NCBI GenBank assembly: GCA_918262735.1
Contig: CAKJYJ010000009.1
Location: 1-64,000, forward strand
Source: Clostridiales bacterium
GTDB lineage: Bacteria; Bacillota; Clostridia; Christensenellales; UBA1242
DNA: 64,000 nucleotides
Direction of reading: 5' to 3'
The notes below the pieces were generated by a model. The model did no database searches, was not told the origin of the DNA, and saw only the letters and a program-made list of their open reading frames with translations. The position numbers and the translations under genes are program-made. This document shows positions 37,721 through 46,649 of the stretch, in pieces; position 1 is the first letter of the stretch; the number at the start of each line of letters is the position of its first letter.

Positions 37721-38149
37721 TTAAAATGATTTATCTTCAATTTTGAATAATTTATTTTGATAATAATTAATACCTAATATTCTTAAGTCTGAATCATGGG
37801 TTTTGTTATAATATTCACAAAAATTTCTGAGTCTTTTAACAAAAACATCTGACGCATCGTTTGACAACTTCTTCTGCATACATATATAAAAGCTATCGCA
37901 AAAATATACTTTATTTGTTGGATGAGAGTCAATTCTATAACAACTATACTCCCCGTCGTGCTCACCGAATGCACAAATGTCTAAAAAATCATAAAACAAT
38001 TCTTCATTATGCACCTCTCTTCTAAATATATCTAACTCTTCATCTGCATAACCATCTTTGTCATACCCGAACACGTACGCCATTAATTCTCTTTCAAAAT
38101 TTCCAGTGTATTGATTAGTTTTAATAATCAAAAAAGTTTTGTTATTCAT
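37721..38149 (-). CDS. Unknown soluble protein (142 aa)
   Basis: The start is set at the ATG at 38149 (MNNKTFLIIKTNQYTGNFERELMAYVFG), which has GGAG 8 nt before it; upstream in-frame ATGs at 38155 and 38167 lie too close to or before that site. It is acidic and rich in aromatic residues and has no membrane segment. Similar openings ('flI.TN.yagNFEREl.ayv.G') suggest a small conserved Clostridial family. I assign no function. Confidence 0.65.
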   Translation of the reverse strand: MNNKTFLIIKTNQYTGNFERELMAYVFGYDKDGYADEELDIFRREVHNEELFYDFLDICAFGEHDGEYSCYRIDSHPTNKVYFCDSFYICMQKKLSNDASDVFVKRLRNFCEYYNKTHDSDLRILGINYYQNKLFKIEDKSF

Positions 38150-38289
38150 AATCATATCTCCACACAAATTATAACAAACGCAATAATATTTTTCAACATT
38201 TTTTTACTAGCACCAATTATTTATTTTTTGTTACACACATACAAGCCCTCACAATATTAAAACAAATATCGATCAAATCGACTTTATGC

Positions 38290-38318
38290 TTGAAAAAATC
38301 TACATAATATTGTAAACT
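38290..38318 (+). promoter_or_regulatory. Promoter of the Ada-like zinc-binding gene
   Basis: TTGAAA (38290-38295), 17-nt spacer, TAAACT (38313-38318), 23 nt before the ATG at 38342. Confidence 0.5.
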
Positions 38319-38341
38319 AATAACAGAATAAAAGAGGAAAT

Positions 38342-38653
38342 ATGAAACAATACAAACTTTTAGGACCAGACGGCAACTTTTATTACAGCGAAACAAAAGG
38401 TCTATATGGCGGATATAACGGAAAAATAAAAATATATGGCACAATGAATTGCAAGTCGGCACTTAACTGGATTAAAAAGGGACACTATGTTGATAAGCGT
38501 GTGTTTTTTAAGGATGAAAGAGATGCAATACTTGCCGGATTTAGACCCTGCGCCATCTGTCAAAGAGAAAAGTATTTGAAATGGAAAGAAAATCCAGAAA
38601 AATTCAAAAAAGATATTTTAAACCAAAAAAACAATCAAATTGAAAGGGTTTAA
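38342..38653 (+). CDS. Small Ada-type metal-binding domain protein
   Basis: 103 aa. The pattern RVFFKDERDAILAGFRPCAICQREKYLKW matches the zinc-binding domain of Ada-type DNA repair regulators, found alone in many gut bacteria. Cysteines at MNCKSAL and RPCAIC supply probable metal ligands; the usual first pair has only one Cys here. No methyltransferase or AraC domain follows, so it may bind DNA or metal by itself. AGAGGA precedes the ATG, and the gene has its own promoter. Confidence 0.75.
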   Translation: MKQYKLLGPDGNFYYSETKGLYGGYNGKIKIYGTMNCKSALNWIKKGHYVDKRVFFKDERDAILAGFRPCAICQREKYLKWKENPEKFKKDILNQKNNQIERV

Positions 38654-38709
38654 TTATCAATATTTAATAATAAACATTTTAGGTTAATATTTAGTTTGGA
38701 GGTTTTGCC

Positions 38710-39249
38710 TTGAGTTATAGTGAATATTTTGATTTATTTTTTACCGCACAAAAAAAGAACTGTAAGTACCGCGCCCTCTTAATAGACGTAAAAAACAGCA
38801 GAAATGTGCTAAAAAGTTTTGATGAATACCACAAATTTCATCTTTGCATAGACCATATAATTGAAACATTGGGTCAACTTGGAACCAAAAGGAGCAATGA
38901 AATTCTTTTGCAAAACGAGAATAACATTATACATAAAACAACTTCTAAAACAAGAATAAATGATTCTAACTTAAATTGTAATCCAATGATACTAGGAGAT
39001 TGTGCCTGCTTTTTCATTAATGAGGGCTCATTGTCTGAAAATGATTTTATAAACATCCTCTGTGATGCAATAAACAAGTTCAAAATAGATTTTGCATTCC
39101 ACTTTGCATCTGGAAAATATGAAACAGATAGCTATGCGGAAGGAAATAAAAAACTATACAAGGGATATATGCTTCCTCTTTTGGAAAACATCTCCAAAAC
39201 AAATGGAATAATAATTGACAAGAACTATAGAGACACAAAACAAAAATAA
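38710..39249 (+). CDS. Unknown protein with TTG start (179 aa)
   Basis: It begins at a TTG codon with a strong GGAGG 7 nt upstream. The product (SYSEYFDLFFTAQKKNCKYRALLIDVKNSRNVL) has the strand-helix look of a nucleotide-cyclase-like or regulatory fold: ALLIDVKNSR near the start, MILGDCACFFINEG in the middle, IDFAFHFASGKYETD later. No catalytic pair is clear, and the family is not recognised. It follows the Ada-like gene by 56 nt and may share its transcript. Confidence 0.65.
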   Translation: MSYSEYFDLFFTAQKKNCKYRALLIDVKNSRNVLKSFDEYHKFHLCIDHIIETLGQLGTKRSNEILLQNENNIIHKTTSKTRINDSNLNCNPMILGDCACFFINEGSLSENDFINILCDAINKFKIDFAFHFASGKYETDSYAEGNKKLYKGYMLPLLENISKTNGIIIDKNYRDTKQK

Positions 39250-39251
39250 TT

Positions 39252-39284
39252 AAAAATGGTAGCATACAACTGCTACCTTTTTAT
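39252..39284. terminator. Bidirectional terminator between convergent genes
   Basis: GGTAGCA (39258-39264) / TGCTACC (39271-39277) with A-run left and T-run right, between the plus gene ending at 39249 and the minus gene ending at 39297. Confidence 0.8.
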
Positions 39285-39296
39285 TAACTAATTAGT

Positions 39297-41003
39297 TTAT
39301 TTTGAATTTTCCTCAAATATTATTTGACTTTTTACCATATCTGACAAACGTTTGGTTATTTTTAAGCCCAGTTGTTCCTGGGCGTTTTTATTATTTGTTA
39401 TAACAACACTAACATCCCCATCTCGTCTTGGCCCAAAAGAATAGTTTAATTCTTTATTCGTTAATCTTTCAACCTGCCTTAATATGTCCAACACCGAATA
39501 ACCAGGCTTGCCAGAGCCAATATTAAACACGCTGTATTTCCCATTTTGCAAAGTTACCGCCTTAAAAAATGCATTTGCAATATTTTCAACATGAATATAA
39601 TCTCTTATGGTTGTTCCATCTTTTGTTGGATGGTCTCCACCATTCATAACAATCTTTTCGTTATGTTTTGCCTTTTCTAACAAATATACCAAAACATTTT
39701 TGTATTTTGTTGTTTGGGGGTCATCTCCAAGAAGCATTTTTGTATTTGCACCCACCGGATTAGAAAGCCTTAAAACAACTGCAGAAGAATGTGTTTTTTG
39801 TTGCCAATCAAAAATTAATTCTTCACATTCTTTTTTTTGTTCTGCATATGGCGAAAGTAGTAACAATTTATCTGTTTCGCTAACAATATCATGCTCAGCA
39901 TTCCCATAAACTGTTATAGAAGATGGAAAAACTAGGTTTGTTATGTTAAGCTTTGTCATAATGTCCAGAATGTTTTTTGTTAACACGACATTGTTTACAT
40001 AATATTCATCTTGTTTTTCAAAGCTCTCTCCAACATATTTTTTGCCCGCAAGATGAATAACCGAACCAACATTTTCTTTAATACAAACCTGCTCTAGCAT
40101 TTCGCTATCCAAAAGGTCAAAATCATACAAAACAATACTTTTATCATACTTCTCTTTTAGTCTTTGTATTGAGTTTTTATATGAGTTTGAAAAATTATCA
40201 ACAACAACAATTCTATACCCCTTTCTTACAAGCTTGTAAACAACGTTCGTGCCAATATATCCAGCCCCACCAGTAACAAGAATTGTTCCTACTTTTTTTT
40301 CAGAATTGTTATCATAGTTAATATTAAGTAATTGTTCCCATTTAGGATAGTTAATTCTTTTACATTCATTTAAGAATTTATCTTTGTTATAACTTAAATG
40401 TTTTGCCCTAAATTTTATTTTTCCATCACTCTCTTCAATCATAAAATAATTGCTAGGACATTTTAGACCCAACGAGCCAATATCAATAAACCTTGTGTCA
40501 TTTTCGGTTACAACGCTTGGTGTGTGAATATGACCATATATAACATAGTCATATTGCCCAGGGTTCAGCCCAAATTGCTCGGTTAATGATTTATCTTTTA
40601 ACAAAATGTCCTTATTTGCCATATCGGTTTCTGCCCAACCATAATGGGTAAAATAAAACTTTTTATTTGCTATTATTAATTCCATACCTTTTGGTAACTT
40701 TTCAAACATTGGCAAATAATCTTTTAGCCTTGCCCTGTTAATATCAAACTGCATGCAAATATCAGGGTCAATGGCTGGGTCTAAGTCATCAATCCACTTT
40801 AACATTCTTGCCTCATGGTTTCCAAGAAGCATTGTGTAATTATATTTACTGAGCAAATCCATACACTCTTTTTGATATGGACCAAGCCCAACAGTATCAC
40901 CTAGGCAAATGCGTAAATCCGCATTAATAAAGTCTTCTGTTTGAATGAGTTTTTGTAGTTGTTTTATATTTCCGTGTATATCGCTAAAGACGCAAATTCG
41001 CAT
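39297..41003 (-). CDS. Metallophosphoesterase fused to UDP-glucose 4-epimerase (GalE-like)
   Basis: 568 aa with two enzyme domains. Residues 1-~215 are a calcineurin-like phosphoesterase: the metal-site blocks DIHGN (residues 8-12), GDTVG, GNHEAR, HYGW and GHIHTPS. Residues ~240-565 are a short-chain epimerase/dehydratase of the GalE type: TGGAGYIGTNV (NAD site), DNFSNS, HLAGKKYVGES, the catalytic S-S-I-T-VYG and YAEQK (YxxxK), then RLSNPVGAN and RDYIHVENIA. GalE interconverts UDP-glucose and UDP-galactose. A fusion with a phosphoesterase is unusual; the first domain might trim a sugar phosphate or nucleotide, which is inference. The reading frame is continuous. Confidence 0.88.
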   Translation of the reverse strand: MRICVFSDIHGNIKQLQKLIQTEDFINADLRICLGDTVGLGPYQKECMDLLSKYNYTMLLGNHEARMLKWIDDLDPAIDPDICMQFDINRARLKDYLPMFEKLPKGMELIIANKKFYFTHYGWAETDMANKDILLKDKSLTEQFGLNPGQYDYVIYGHIHTPSVVTENDTRFIDIGSLGLKCPSNYFMIEESDGKIKFRAKHLSYNKDKFLNECKRINYPKWEQLLNINYDNNSEKKVGTILVTGGAGYIGTNVVYKLVRKGYRIVVVDNFSNSYKNSIQRLKEKYDKSIVLYDFDLLDSEMLEQVCIKENVGSVIHLAGKKYVGESFEKQDEYYVNNVVLTKNILDIMTKLNITNLVFPSSITVYGNAEHDIVSETDKLLLLSPYAEQKKECEELIFDWQQKTHSSAVVLRLSNPVGANTKMLLGDDPQTTKYKNVLVYLLEKAKHNEKIVMNGGDHPTKDGTTIRDYIHVENIANAFFKAVTLQNGKYSVFNIGSGKPGYSVLDILRQVERLTNKELNYSFGPRRDGDVSVVITNNKNAQEQLGLKITKRLSDMVKSQIIFEENSK

Positions 41004-41039
41004 GTTATCCTCTCTTTTTTTATTTATATAAATTAAAGT

Positions 41040-41567
41040 TTATAACTTTTTGAACATTGTTATCATTCTTTCTTCATATCCATTTTTAACATAAAAACTC
41101 CTCGCAGAGGAATTATATGCAAACACATCAAGTTGAATGTATTGGCAACCAACATCAAAAAAGTAATTCTCCATTGCAGAAATTAAACTTGTTCCAATTC
41201 CATATTTTCTAAAGCGTTTATCAATAATCATCTCAGAAATAATGCCTTTTTTAGGGCAAGAATAAACTAACTTATCATAACTATCATATTTTTCAATAAA
41301 CCCCGCAACAACACCAATAACCGCTTCGTTCAAAACATAAACAAATACCTTACCCTGATTATATTTGCATTCGTTAATCATTTTGGTAAAGTATTTTTCT
41401 CGATAGTCTTCTGATATAATATTCAGCTTATATTTATCAATTTCAATTATGTATTTTTGTAAATCAACTAAAAGAGTTTTTACTTGATCTGCATACTTGT
41501 CGGTCAATTCAATTATACTCCCATGAACAGCCATATTTGTTTCATCATGAGTGTTATTATTTGCCAT
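41040..41567 (-). CDS. GNAT-family N-acetyltransferase
   Basis: 175 aa. The acetyl-CoA site reads IDKRFRKYGIGTSLISAMENYF, near the usual Q/R-x-x-G-x-G/A motif. It is followed by the classic QLDVFAYNSSARSFYVKNGYEE ending. The acceptor is unknown. The start overlaps the upstream pseudouridine synthase by 11 nt, and a GGAG lies about 15 nt upstream. Confidence 0.88.
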   Translation of the reverse strand: MANNNTHDETNMAVHGSIIELTDKYADQVKTLLVDLQKYIIEIDKYKLNIISEDYREKYFTKMINECKYNQGKVFVYVLNEAVIGVVAGFIEKYDSYDKLVYSCPKKGIISEMIIDKRFRKYGIGTSLISAMENYFFDVGCQYIQLDVFAYNSSARSFYVKNGYEERMITMFKKL

Positions 41568-42264
41568 TTTGCTTTAATGTTATCTCCTTTTCAAAAAGTT
41601 TCCAAGGAAACATTGATAAATTAGGAACACATCTAAAAATCATTTGTTTTTTTGTTGTTGGGTGAACAAAAGATAATTCGTACGCCCAAAGCGAAAGATT
41701 GAACCCTTTTGCCAAACTATCACCACCATATTTTGCATCACCAAAAATTGGAGTGCCAATTTGTGCAAGTTGAACTCTAATTTGATGGCTTCTCCCAGTT
41801 AAAATTTTAACTTCAAGCAAACTAACCTTATCAACTGTTTTTATTGTGTTATATTCCAAAATTGCCTGCTTGGCACCAACCTCGCCCCTTGGGCAAACTT
41901 TAACAATGTTATCTTTGGTATCTTTCTTCAAAAAATGTTCAAGCCTTGATGCTTTGTATTTTGGAGTTCCAACAACAACTGCTAAATACTTCTTTGAAAA
42001 TACTTTTGATTTCAATTGTTCAGAAAGCCTTGATGCCGCCTTGCTTGTTTTGGCAAAAACCATAACTCCGCCGGTTGGCCTATCTAATCTGTGAACCAAT
42101 CCAACATACACATTGCCCTGTTTGTTATACGTTTCTTTAATGTATTCTTTAACCATATCCAAAAGAGATTTATCGTTTGTTTCGTCGCCCTGGCTTAAAA
42201 TGTTTTGTGGTTTCAAAACAACAATAATATGATTATCTTCATACAAAATGCTTAAATTTTCCAT
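41557..42264 (-). CDS. RluA/RluD-family pseudouridine synthase
   Basis: About 235 aa. It converts uridine to pseudouridine in rRNA or tRNA. The catalytic aspartate lies in VHRLDRPTGGVMVFAKT. LLEVKILTGRSHQIRVQLAQIGTPIFGDAKYGG and the late LWAYELSFVHPTTK complete the family pattern. The ATG at 42264 is preferred because GGAG (inside the codons after the first ATG at 42276) lies 6 nt before it. There is no S4 domain, so it is RluA-like rather than RluD. The target position cannot be inferred. Confidence 0.92.
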   Translation of the reverse strand: MENLSILYEDNHIIVVLKPQNILSQGDETNDKSLLDMVKEYIKETYNKQGNVYVGLVHRLDRPTGGVMVFAKTSKAASRLSEQLKSKVFSKKYLAVVVGTPKYKASRLEHFLKKDTKDNIVKVCPRGEVGAKQAILEYNTIKTVDKVSLLEVKILTGRSHQIRVQLAQIGTPIFGDAKYGGDSLAKGFNLSLWAYELSFVHPTTKKQMIFRCVPNLSMFPWKLFEKEITLKQNGK

Positions 42265-42299
42265 ATTTTTCTCCATTTTTTATGATTTTTTGCCAATTT

Positions 42300-43154
42300 T
42301 TACCATATTTTTAATCCACTGGCCCCACAAGGTAAAATAATATTTTCTTCCTCAGTTGCAATTCCAACCTCATATGCATCGGTTGTTCCACCCTCAAAAG
42401 TTGTGTTTAACACATTCCTTAAAACCATTGGTTGAAGCCCTGTTGTGTATGAATTTATTAAAACAAAAAGAGGGTTATCAGATAAAACTTCCTTGCAGAG
42501 TTTAACAAAATCACAAAGGCTACTTTCTATCTTCCACATCTCTCCGCTTGGTCCCCTACCATAGCTTGGTGGGTCCATAATTATTGCGTCATATTTTTTA
42601 CCACGTCTAATTTCTCTTTCAACAAATTTAACACAGTCATCAACAATATATCTAATAGGGCGATTTTCAAGACCGCTAATTTTGATATTTTCTTTACATC
42701 TTTCAACCATACCTTTACTTGCATCAACATGTGTTACCTCAGCACCCGCATAAGTGCAAGCAACCGTGGCACCACCGGTATACCCAAACAAATTAAGAAC
42801 TCTAATTGAACGATTTGCTTTTTTTATTAAGTCTATCATCATATCCCAATTAACAGCTTGCTCAGGAAATAAACCCGTGTGCTTAAACCCCATTGGTTTT
42901 ATTAAGAATTTCAAATCATTATACCCGATTGTCCACTCGTTTGGCATTGGTTTAATGTTGTTCCAATATCCACCGCCCGTTGACTCACGAATGTAGTGTG
43001 CGTTAAGACCCGGTTCTTTTGCCAAGTTTCTTTTTGCATGCCAAATAACCTGTGGGTCTGGTCTTAAAAGTTTAACATTCCCCCACATTTCCAACTTTTC
43101 ACCATCACCGGTCGCCAAAACCCTATAATCTTTCCAGTTATTACTTACCTTCAT
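42300..43154 (-). CDS. Class I SAM-dependent methyltransferase (RlmI-like)
   Basis: 284 aa. The SAM-binding motif is VLNLFGYTGGATVACTYAGAEVTHVDAS, with IMDPPSYGRGPSGEMWKIE as the DPPSY catalytic block of 23S rRNA m5C-type methyltransferases. Unlike full RlmI proteins there is no N-terminal PUA domain. GAGGA precedes the ATG, which overlaps the upstream gene by 14 nt. The neighbourhood (pseudouridine synthase, acetyltransferase) is compatible with RNA modification. Confidence 0.85.
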   Translation of the reverse strand: MKVSNNWKDYRVLATGDGEKLEMWGNVKLLRPDPQVIWHAKRNLAKEPGLNAHYIRESTGGGYWNNIKPMPNEWTIGYNDLKFLIKPMGFKHTGLFPEQAVNWDMMIDLIKKANRSIRVLNLFGYTGGATVACTYAGAEVTHVDASKGMVERCKENIKISGLENRPIRYIVDDCVKFVEREIRRGKKYDAIIMDPPSYGRGPSGEMWKIESSLCDFVKLCKEVLSDNPLFVLINSYTTGLQPMVLRNVLNTTFEGGTTDAYEVGIATEEENIILPCGASGLKIW

Positions 43155-43578
43155 ATTTTTCCTCGTCCGACTTTAATATAACAATATTATTAAAATTATT
43201 GACCTCTAAAAATTTTTGAAATAACCCTAAAAAATCATTCCTTGAAGATGTTGCACATTTATTCTCGTTGTGATGATAAATAACAGTGTTGTTGTTATCT
43301 CCCTTAATCAGTCTTAAACTGCCAACAACCGACTTGGTTCCAAAATCAACACCAACCCAAAGTGTATCCAAAAACCAATAATCATTCTCCATATCAATTC
43401 CTTTTGATATGTTTTCAATTTCGCCCTTTGTGTACCTTTTTGAATGATATGGCAACCCAAGTTTTCGCTCAAACTCGATAACCGACTCACCAAGCCTTTC
43501 TAACTCGACTTTTGTTAATGGAAAAATAACAAAACCATTTCCTCGTAACATATACTGACTTAAATCATAATCTTTCAT
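43141..43578 (-). CDS. Unknown protein, possibly a divergent acetyltransferase (145 aa)
   Basis: The start is set at the ATG at 43578 (MKDYDLSQYMLRGNGFVIFPLTKVELERLGESVIEFERKLGL) because the promoter -10 lies immediately upstream; the longer frame to 43647 would begin before the promoter. The middle segment (TLWVGVDFGTKSVVGSLRLIKGDNN) and a late LGLFQKFLEVNNFNNIVI resemble the beta-hairpin and helix of GNAT enzymes, but the acetyl-CoA loop is not clear. It overlaps the methyltransferase gene. Confidence 0.6.
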   Translation of the reverse strand: MKDYDLSQYMLRGNGFVIFPLTKVELERLGESVIEFERKLGLPYHSKRYTKGEIENISKGIDMENDYWFLDTLWVGVDFGTKSVVGSLRLIKGDNNNTVIYHHNENKCATSSRNDFLGLFQKFLEVNNFNNIVILKSDEEKYEGK

Positions 43579-43585
43579 GCTTACT

Positions 43586-43614
43586 ATTTTAATAGTAAAA
43601 AAACAAATTGTCAA
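43586..43614 (-). promoter_or_regulatory. Promoter with palindrome over the -10, probably leaderless
   Basis: TTGACA (43614-43609), 17-nt spacer, TAAAAT (43591-43586). The inverted repeat TTACTATT/AATAGTAA (43581-43598) covers the -10 and could be an operator. The ATG at 43578 lies 7 nt after the -10, where transcription should begin, and no Shine-Dalgarno is seen. Confidence 0.55.
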
Positions 43615-43786
43615 GGAATGTACAATTTGTTTATTATCAATATACAAAATGATTACGCGGCTTTTTTATTGGTAAAAATCCCAATTGCACCAATAAACAC
43701 AGAATGTTTGATAAATTAAAAGAATTATAAACCAATTTATACCATTCTATGATTAAACGTCGCTTTTACTTATCGTTTTCAAATAG

Positions 43787-44560
43787 CTATCTAATATTTT
43801 CCCGCATTCCCTTTATTGCATTTTTCTCAAGCCTTGAAACCTGTGCCTGAGATATCCCAATTGCATCAGAAACCTCAATTTGTGTTTTACCAATAAAATA
43901 TCTTAAAAGCAAAATCTCCCGCTCTCGGCTACTCAATTTTCCAAGTGCAGATTTTAGTGATAATATTTCATTCATTGAATCGTCATCACACTTGGGATCA
44001 TAAATTTGGTCAAGAACATGAACCCCGTCATCGCCATCATCATAAACAGGTTCGTTTAGGCTAACCGTATCGCTAATTGCATCTAGTGCATATGAAACGC
44101 TTTTTGTTGGCAATTCAAGGTCATTTGCTATTTCATCAATGCTTGGCTCTTTCCCGTTTTCTCTAGACAACTTTTCTCGTGATTGCAATGCCCTATATGC
44201 AATATCTCTCAAACTTCTTGAAACCCTAATGGAATTGTTATCTCGTAAATACCTTTTTATCTCTCCAATAATCATTGGAACGGCATAAGTTGAAAATTTA
44301 ACGTTAAGGGACATGTCAAAATTATCAATGGCTTTCATAAGTCCAACACAGCCAACCTGAAACATATCATCAGACTTTTCTTTCTTACCATAAAATCTTT
44401 GCACCACGCTTAAAACCAATCTTAAATTGGCAACAACAAATTCATCTCGTGCAAGTTCATCACCCTTTTTTATTCTCTTCAATAGTTCTTCCATTTCATA
44501 GTATTTTAGTTTTGGTAATGTGCTGGTATCCACGCCACAAACAACAACCCTATTTGCCAT
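43787..44560 (-). CDS. sigG: Sporulation sigma factor SigG
   Basis: A forespore-specific RNA polymerase sigma factor for late gene expression. 257 aa. The SigG signature opening RVVVCGVDTSTLPKLKYYEMEEL is clear, with region 2 (FSTYAVPMIIGEIKRYLRDN), the SigF/SigG motif IRVSRSLRDIAYRAL, and region 4 (EREILLLRYFIGKTQIEVSDAIGISQAQVSRLEKNAI). A GGGG-type ribosome site precedes the ATG. It lies 141 nt downstream of sigE, as in endospore formers. Confidence 0.96.
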   Translation of the reverse strand: MANRVVVCGVDTSTLPKLKYYEMEELLKRIKKGDELARDEFVVANLRLVLSVVQRFYGKKEKSDDMFQVGCVGLMKAIDNFDMSLNVKFSTYAVPMIIGEIKRYLRDNNSIRVSRSLRDIAYRALQSREKLSRENGKEPSIDEIANDLELPTKSVSYALDAISDTVSLNEPVYDDGDDGVHVLDQIYDPKCDDDSMNEILSLKSALGKLSSREREILLLRYFIGKTQIEVSDAIGISQAQVSRLEKNAIKGMRENIR

Positions 44561-44701
44561 AAAACTCCCCTCGTGAGATTATGATGAACTTAATTAGTTT
44601 TTTTATTCATTATGGCATCAGTTTTCAAAAATACAACAAAATAAGCAAAAATAATATATTTTTTTGCGAATTTTACTCCAATTTTATCAATTTTGTTTCA
44701 A

Positions 44702-45427
44702 TTATATAACTTTTCTAATATCCTTTTTCATTTTAATTAATATCTTCTTTTCAATTCTAGATATGTATGATTGTGAAATACCAAGTTCGTCAGCAACTTC
44801 TTTTTGCGTTTTTTCTCCGCCCCCTAAAAGTCCAAATCTAAGTATCATTATTTCTTTTTCTCTCACTCCAAGTTTATTAATTATTTCCCATAATATTTGT
44901 TGTTCTGATGACCTTTCCATGTCCCTTCCAAGTGTCTGTTTTTCATCATACAAAACATCCTCAATTAAAAGTTCATTTCCGTCGCCATCACCACTAAGAG
45001 GCTCATCTAAACTCACCTCTGCTTTTAATTTGTTATTTTTTCTAAGTTGCATTAATATTTCATTTTCAATACACCTAGAGGCATATGTCGCAAGTTTTAT
45101 TTTTTTGTCATACTTATATGTTTGTACAGCCTTTATTAAACCAATTGCACCAATTGATATTAAATCTTCAAACTCAATACCGGTGTTTTCATACTTCTTT
45201 GCAATATACACAACTAATCTTAAATTGTGCTCAATTAGTTTTTGTTTGGCAACCAAATTATTGTTTGCAATCTCATCCAAAAGAACCATTTCTTCCTCGG
45301 GCGATAGCGGGTTTGGCAATGCCTCGTTGCCACAGATATATAAAACAATATTCTCCGGCTTCTCTAAATAATTTGTATTTAATATTTTTCTGATTATATG
45401 TTTTATTCTATCGATAATTCTTTTCAT
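44702..45427 (-). CDS. sigE: Sporulation sigma factor SigE (pro-form)
   Basis: The early mother-cell sigma factor. 241 aa. The basic N-terminal ~28 residues ([20 protein letters not shown]) are the pro-sequence, followed by [17 protein letters not shown], where SpoIIGA-dependent processing is expected. Region 2 ([41 protein letters not shown]) and region 4 ([21 protein letters not shown]) are typical. AAAGGGGG precedes the ATG. It follows spoIIGA by 12 nt, which places the activating protease and its substrate in one operon. Confidence 0.97.
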   Translation of the reverse strand: MKRIIDRIKHIIRKILNTNYLEKPENIVLYICGNEALPNPLSPEEEMVLLDEIANNNLVAKQKLIEHNLRLVVYIAKKYENTGIEFEDLISIGAIGLIKAVQTYKYDKKIKLATYASRCIENEILMQLRKNNKLKAEVSLDEPLSGDGDGNELLIEDVLYDEKQTLGRDMERSSEQQILWEIINKLGVREKEIMILRFGLLGGGEKTQKEVADELGISQSYISRIEKKILIKMKKDIRKVI

Positions 45428-45439
45428 ATAAATCCCCCT

Positions 45440-46264
45440 TTAAACAAAAGCGTTAATATTAAGCAACATATTACAATTAAAACTCTTTTCAAACCTAGAA
45501 TAGCATAGCCCAAGCTTTGCATTTTTGAAATCTATCTTTTTCTCGCCCAGATTTATTTCTAACAAATCCACATCAAACACCAGTATTCTACCCATCCCAT
45601 TTGCAAACATTGAATTCACATAGTGAGGAAATTTTAATTGTTTGTAATTCTTTGTAATTAAATCTATGATTGATATTCCCTCATACAATTTTTCAAATAG
45701 TTTTGAATTGATTATAAAAACTGGCTCTTTGCACAAATCGTCTAACAGTGTGTTGCCACTATCTAAAAATGCAAAATCTTCAACCATCACACCACTATCT
45801 GTTATTGTTATTTTATAAACAAAATTATTAATTGCCGCTCTTTTGTTAATTGCCCTAACAACCAAATTTACCATATGATAGATTATAAATAACACAACAA
45901 GCAATGCGTACGTTGGTATTTTACTGTTGACATTTACCGTTCCATAAATCGAATAATATAAAAATACAGTAAACCCACCATACAATGCTGTTAAAAAAAT
46001 AAAACAAAGATACTTAGACACAAACCCATTTTTTTCAAAAACTATGGCACAAATAATAACCCCCACCCCAATTCGGTATAAAACCATTTCAAAAATGGCA
46101 AATGTTAGCACTGGATATGTTATAGCGAATAATGCCCCTAGCAATGACGCAATGATTAGTCTGATTTTTTTTACATAAACCTTTAACAGTTTGCTTGTTG
46201 TTAATAGTAATAAAAGTGTAACAAAAAAGTTTTCTAGTATACAGTCCTCAATATATACTTCCAT
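45440..46264 (-). CDS. spoIIGA: Sporulation sigma-E processing protease SpoIIGA
   Basis: A membrane-bound aspartic protease that activates pro-SigE after septation. 274 aa. Five hydrophobic helices fill the first ~135 residues. The C-terminal domain has the catalytic motif in EDFAFLDSGNTLLDD. The opening VYIEDCILENFFV matches the family (M-x-VYxDxxxxxN). Its place directly before sigE confirms the call. GGTGAGAG precedes the ATG. Confidence 0.93.
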   Translation of the reverse strand: MEVYIEDCILENFFVTLLLLLTTSKLLKVYVKKIRLIIASLLGALFAITYPVLTFAIFEMVLYRIGVGVIICAIVFEKNGFVSKYLCFIFLTALYGGFTVFLYYSIYGTVNVNSKIPTYALLVVLFIIYHMVNLVVRAINKRAAINNFVYKITITDSGVMVEDFAFLDSGNTLLDDLCKEPVFIINSKLFEKLYEGISIIDLITKNYKQLKFPHYVNSMFANGMGRILVFDVDLLEINLGEKKIDFKNAKLGLCYSRFEKSFNCNMLLNINAFV

Positions 46265-46455
46265 TTTCTCTCACCAATAATGTTATAAAAAAACGAACGC
46301 CATTTTGCAATGCTTATTGTTACTGAAATTGTTTATTTATGTCTTTTTTTTACTAAAACATCATCACAAAAACAATTCATTAAAACACAAAAAAACAATA
46401 CTAATTGTCTTTTTGTAATATTACTAAATATATTTGATTTTTTTTGAAATTTTTG

Positions 46456-46484
46456 TTGACATGGGCACCAATCTATGCTAATAT
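46456..46484 (+). promoter_or_regulatory. Promoter of the tRNA-Lys(TTT)/tRNA-Leu(TAG) unit
   Basis: Consensus TTGACA (46456-46461), 17-nt spacer, TAATAT (46479-46484), 32 nt before the tRNA. Confidence 0.8.
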
Positions 46485-46516
46485 TACTGGGTCGTTAAAA
46501 ACGGCAAACATTGTGT

Positions 46517-46592
46517 GGTTCACTAGCTCAGTTGGTAGAGCACTTGACTTTTAATCAAGGGGTCGCGGGTTCGAACCCCGCGTGAGCCACCA
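46517..46592 (+). tRNA. tRNA-Lys(TTT)
   Basis: The acceptor GGTTCAC pairs with GTGAGCC, then A and encoded CCA. The anticodon loop CTTTTAA gives TTT; T-arm GCGGGTTCGAACCCCGC. It decodes AAA and AAG. Confidence 0.97.
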
Positions 46593-46649
46593 ATTTTTAT
46601 TTAACCACAGGGTTTTGTTTAATTACTCTGCCCTTGATTAAAAGATATT
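46553..46649 (+). repeat. 97-bp direct repeat, copy 1 (tRNA-Lys 3' half and trailer)
   Basis: From the anticodon stem through the CCA and a 57-nt trailer. It recurs at 46752-46848 (offset 199) with only a few substitutions in the trailer. It contains CCCTTGATTAAAAG (46631-46644), the exact reverse complement of the anticodon arm (46548-46561). Confidence 0.88.

Noticed and set aside
43665..43697. Hairpin TTTATTGGT/ACCAATAAA as a terminator
   Set aside because: The 15-nt loop and the absence of a U-run in the right direction on either strand make it a weak terminator candidate.
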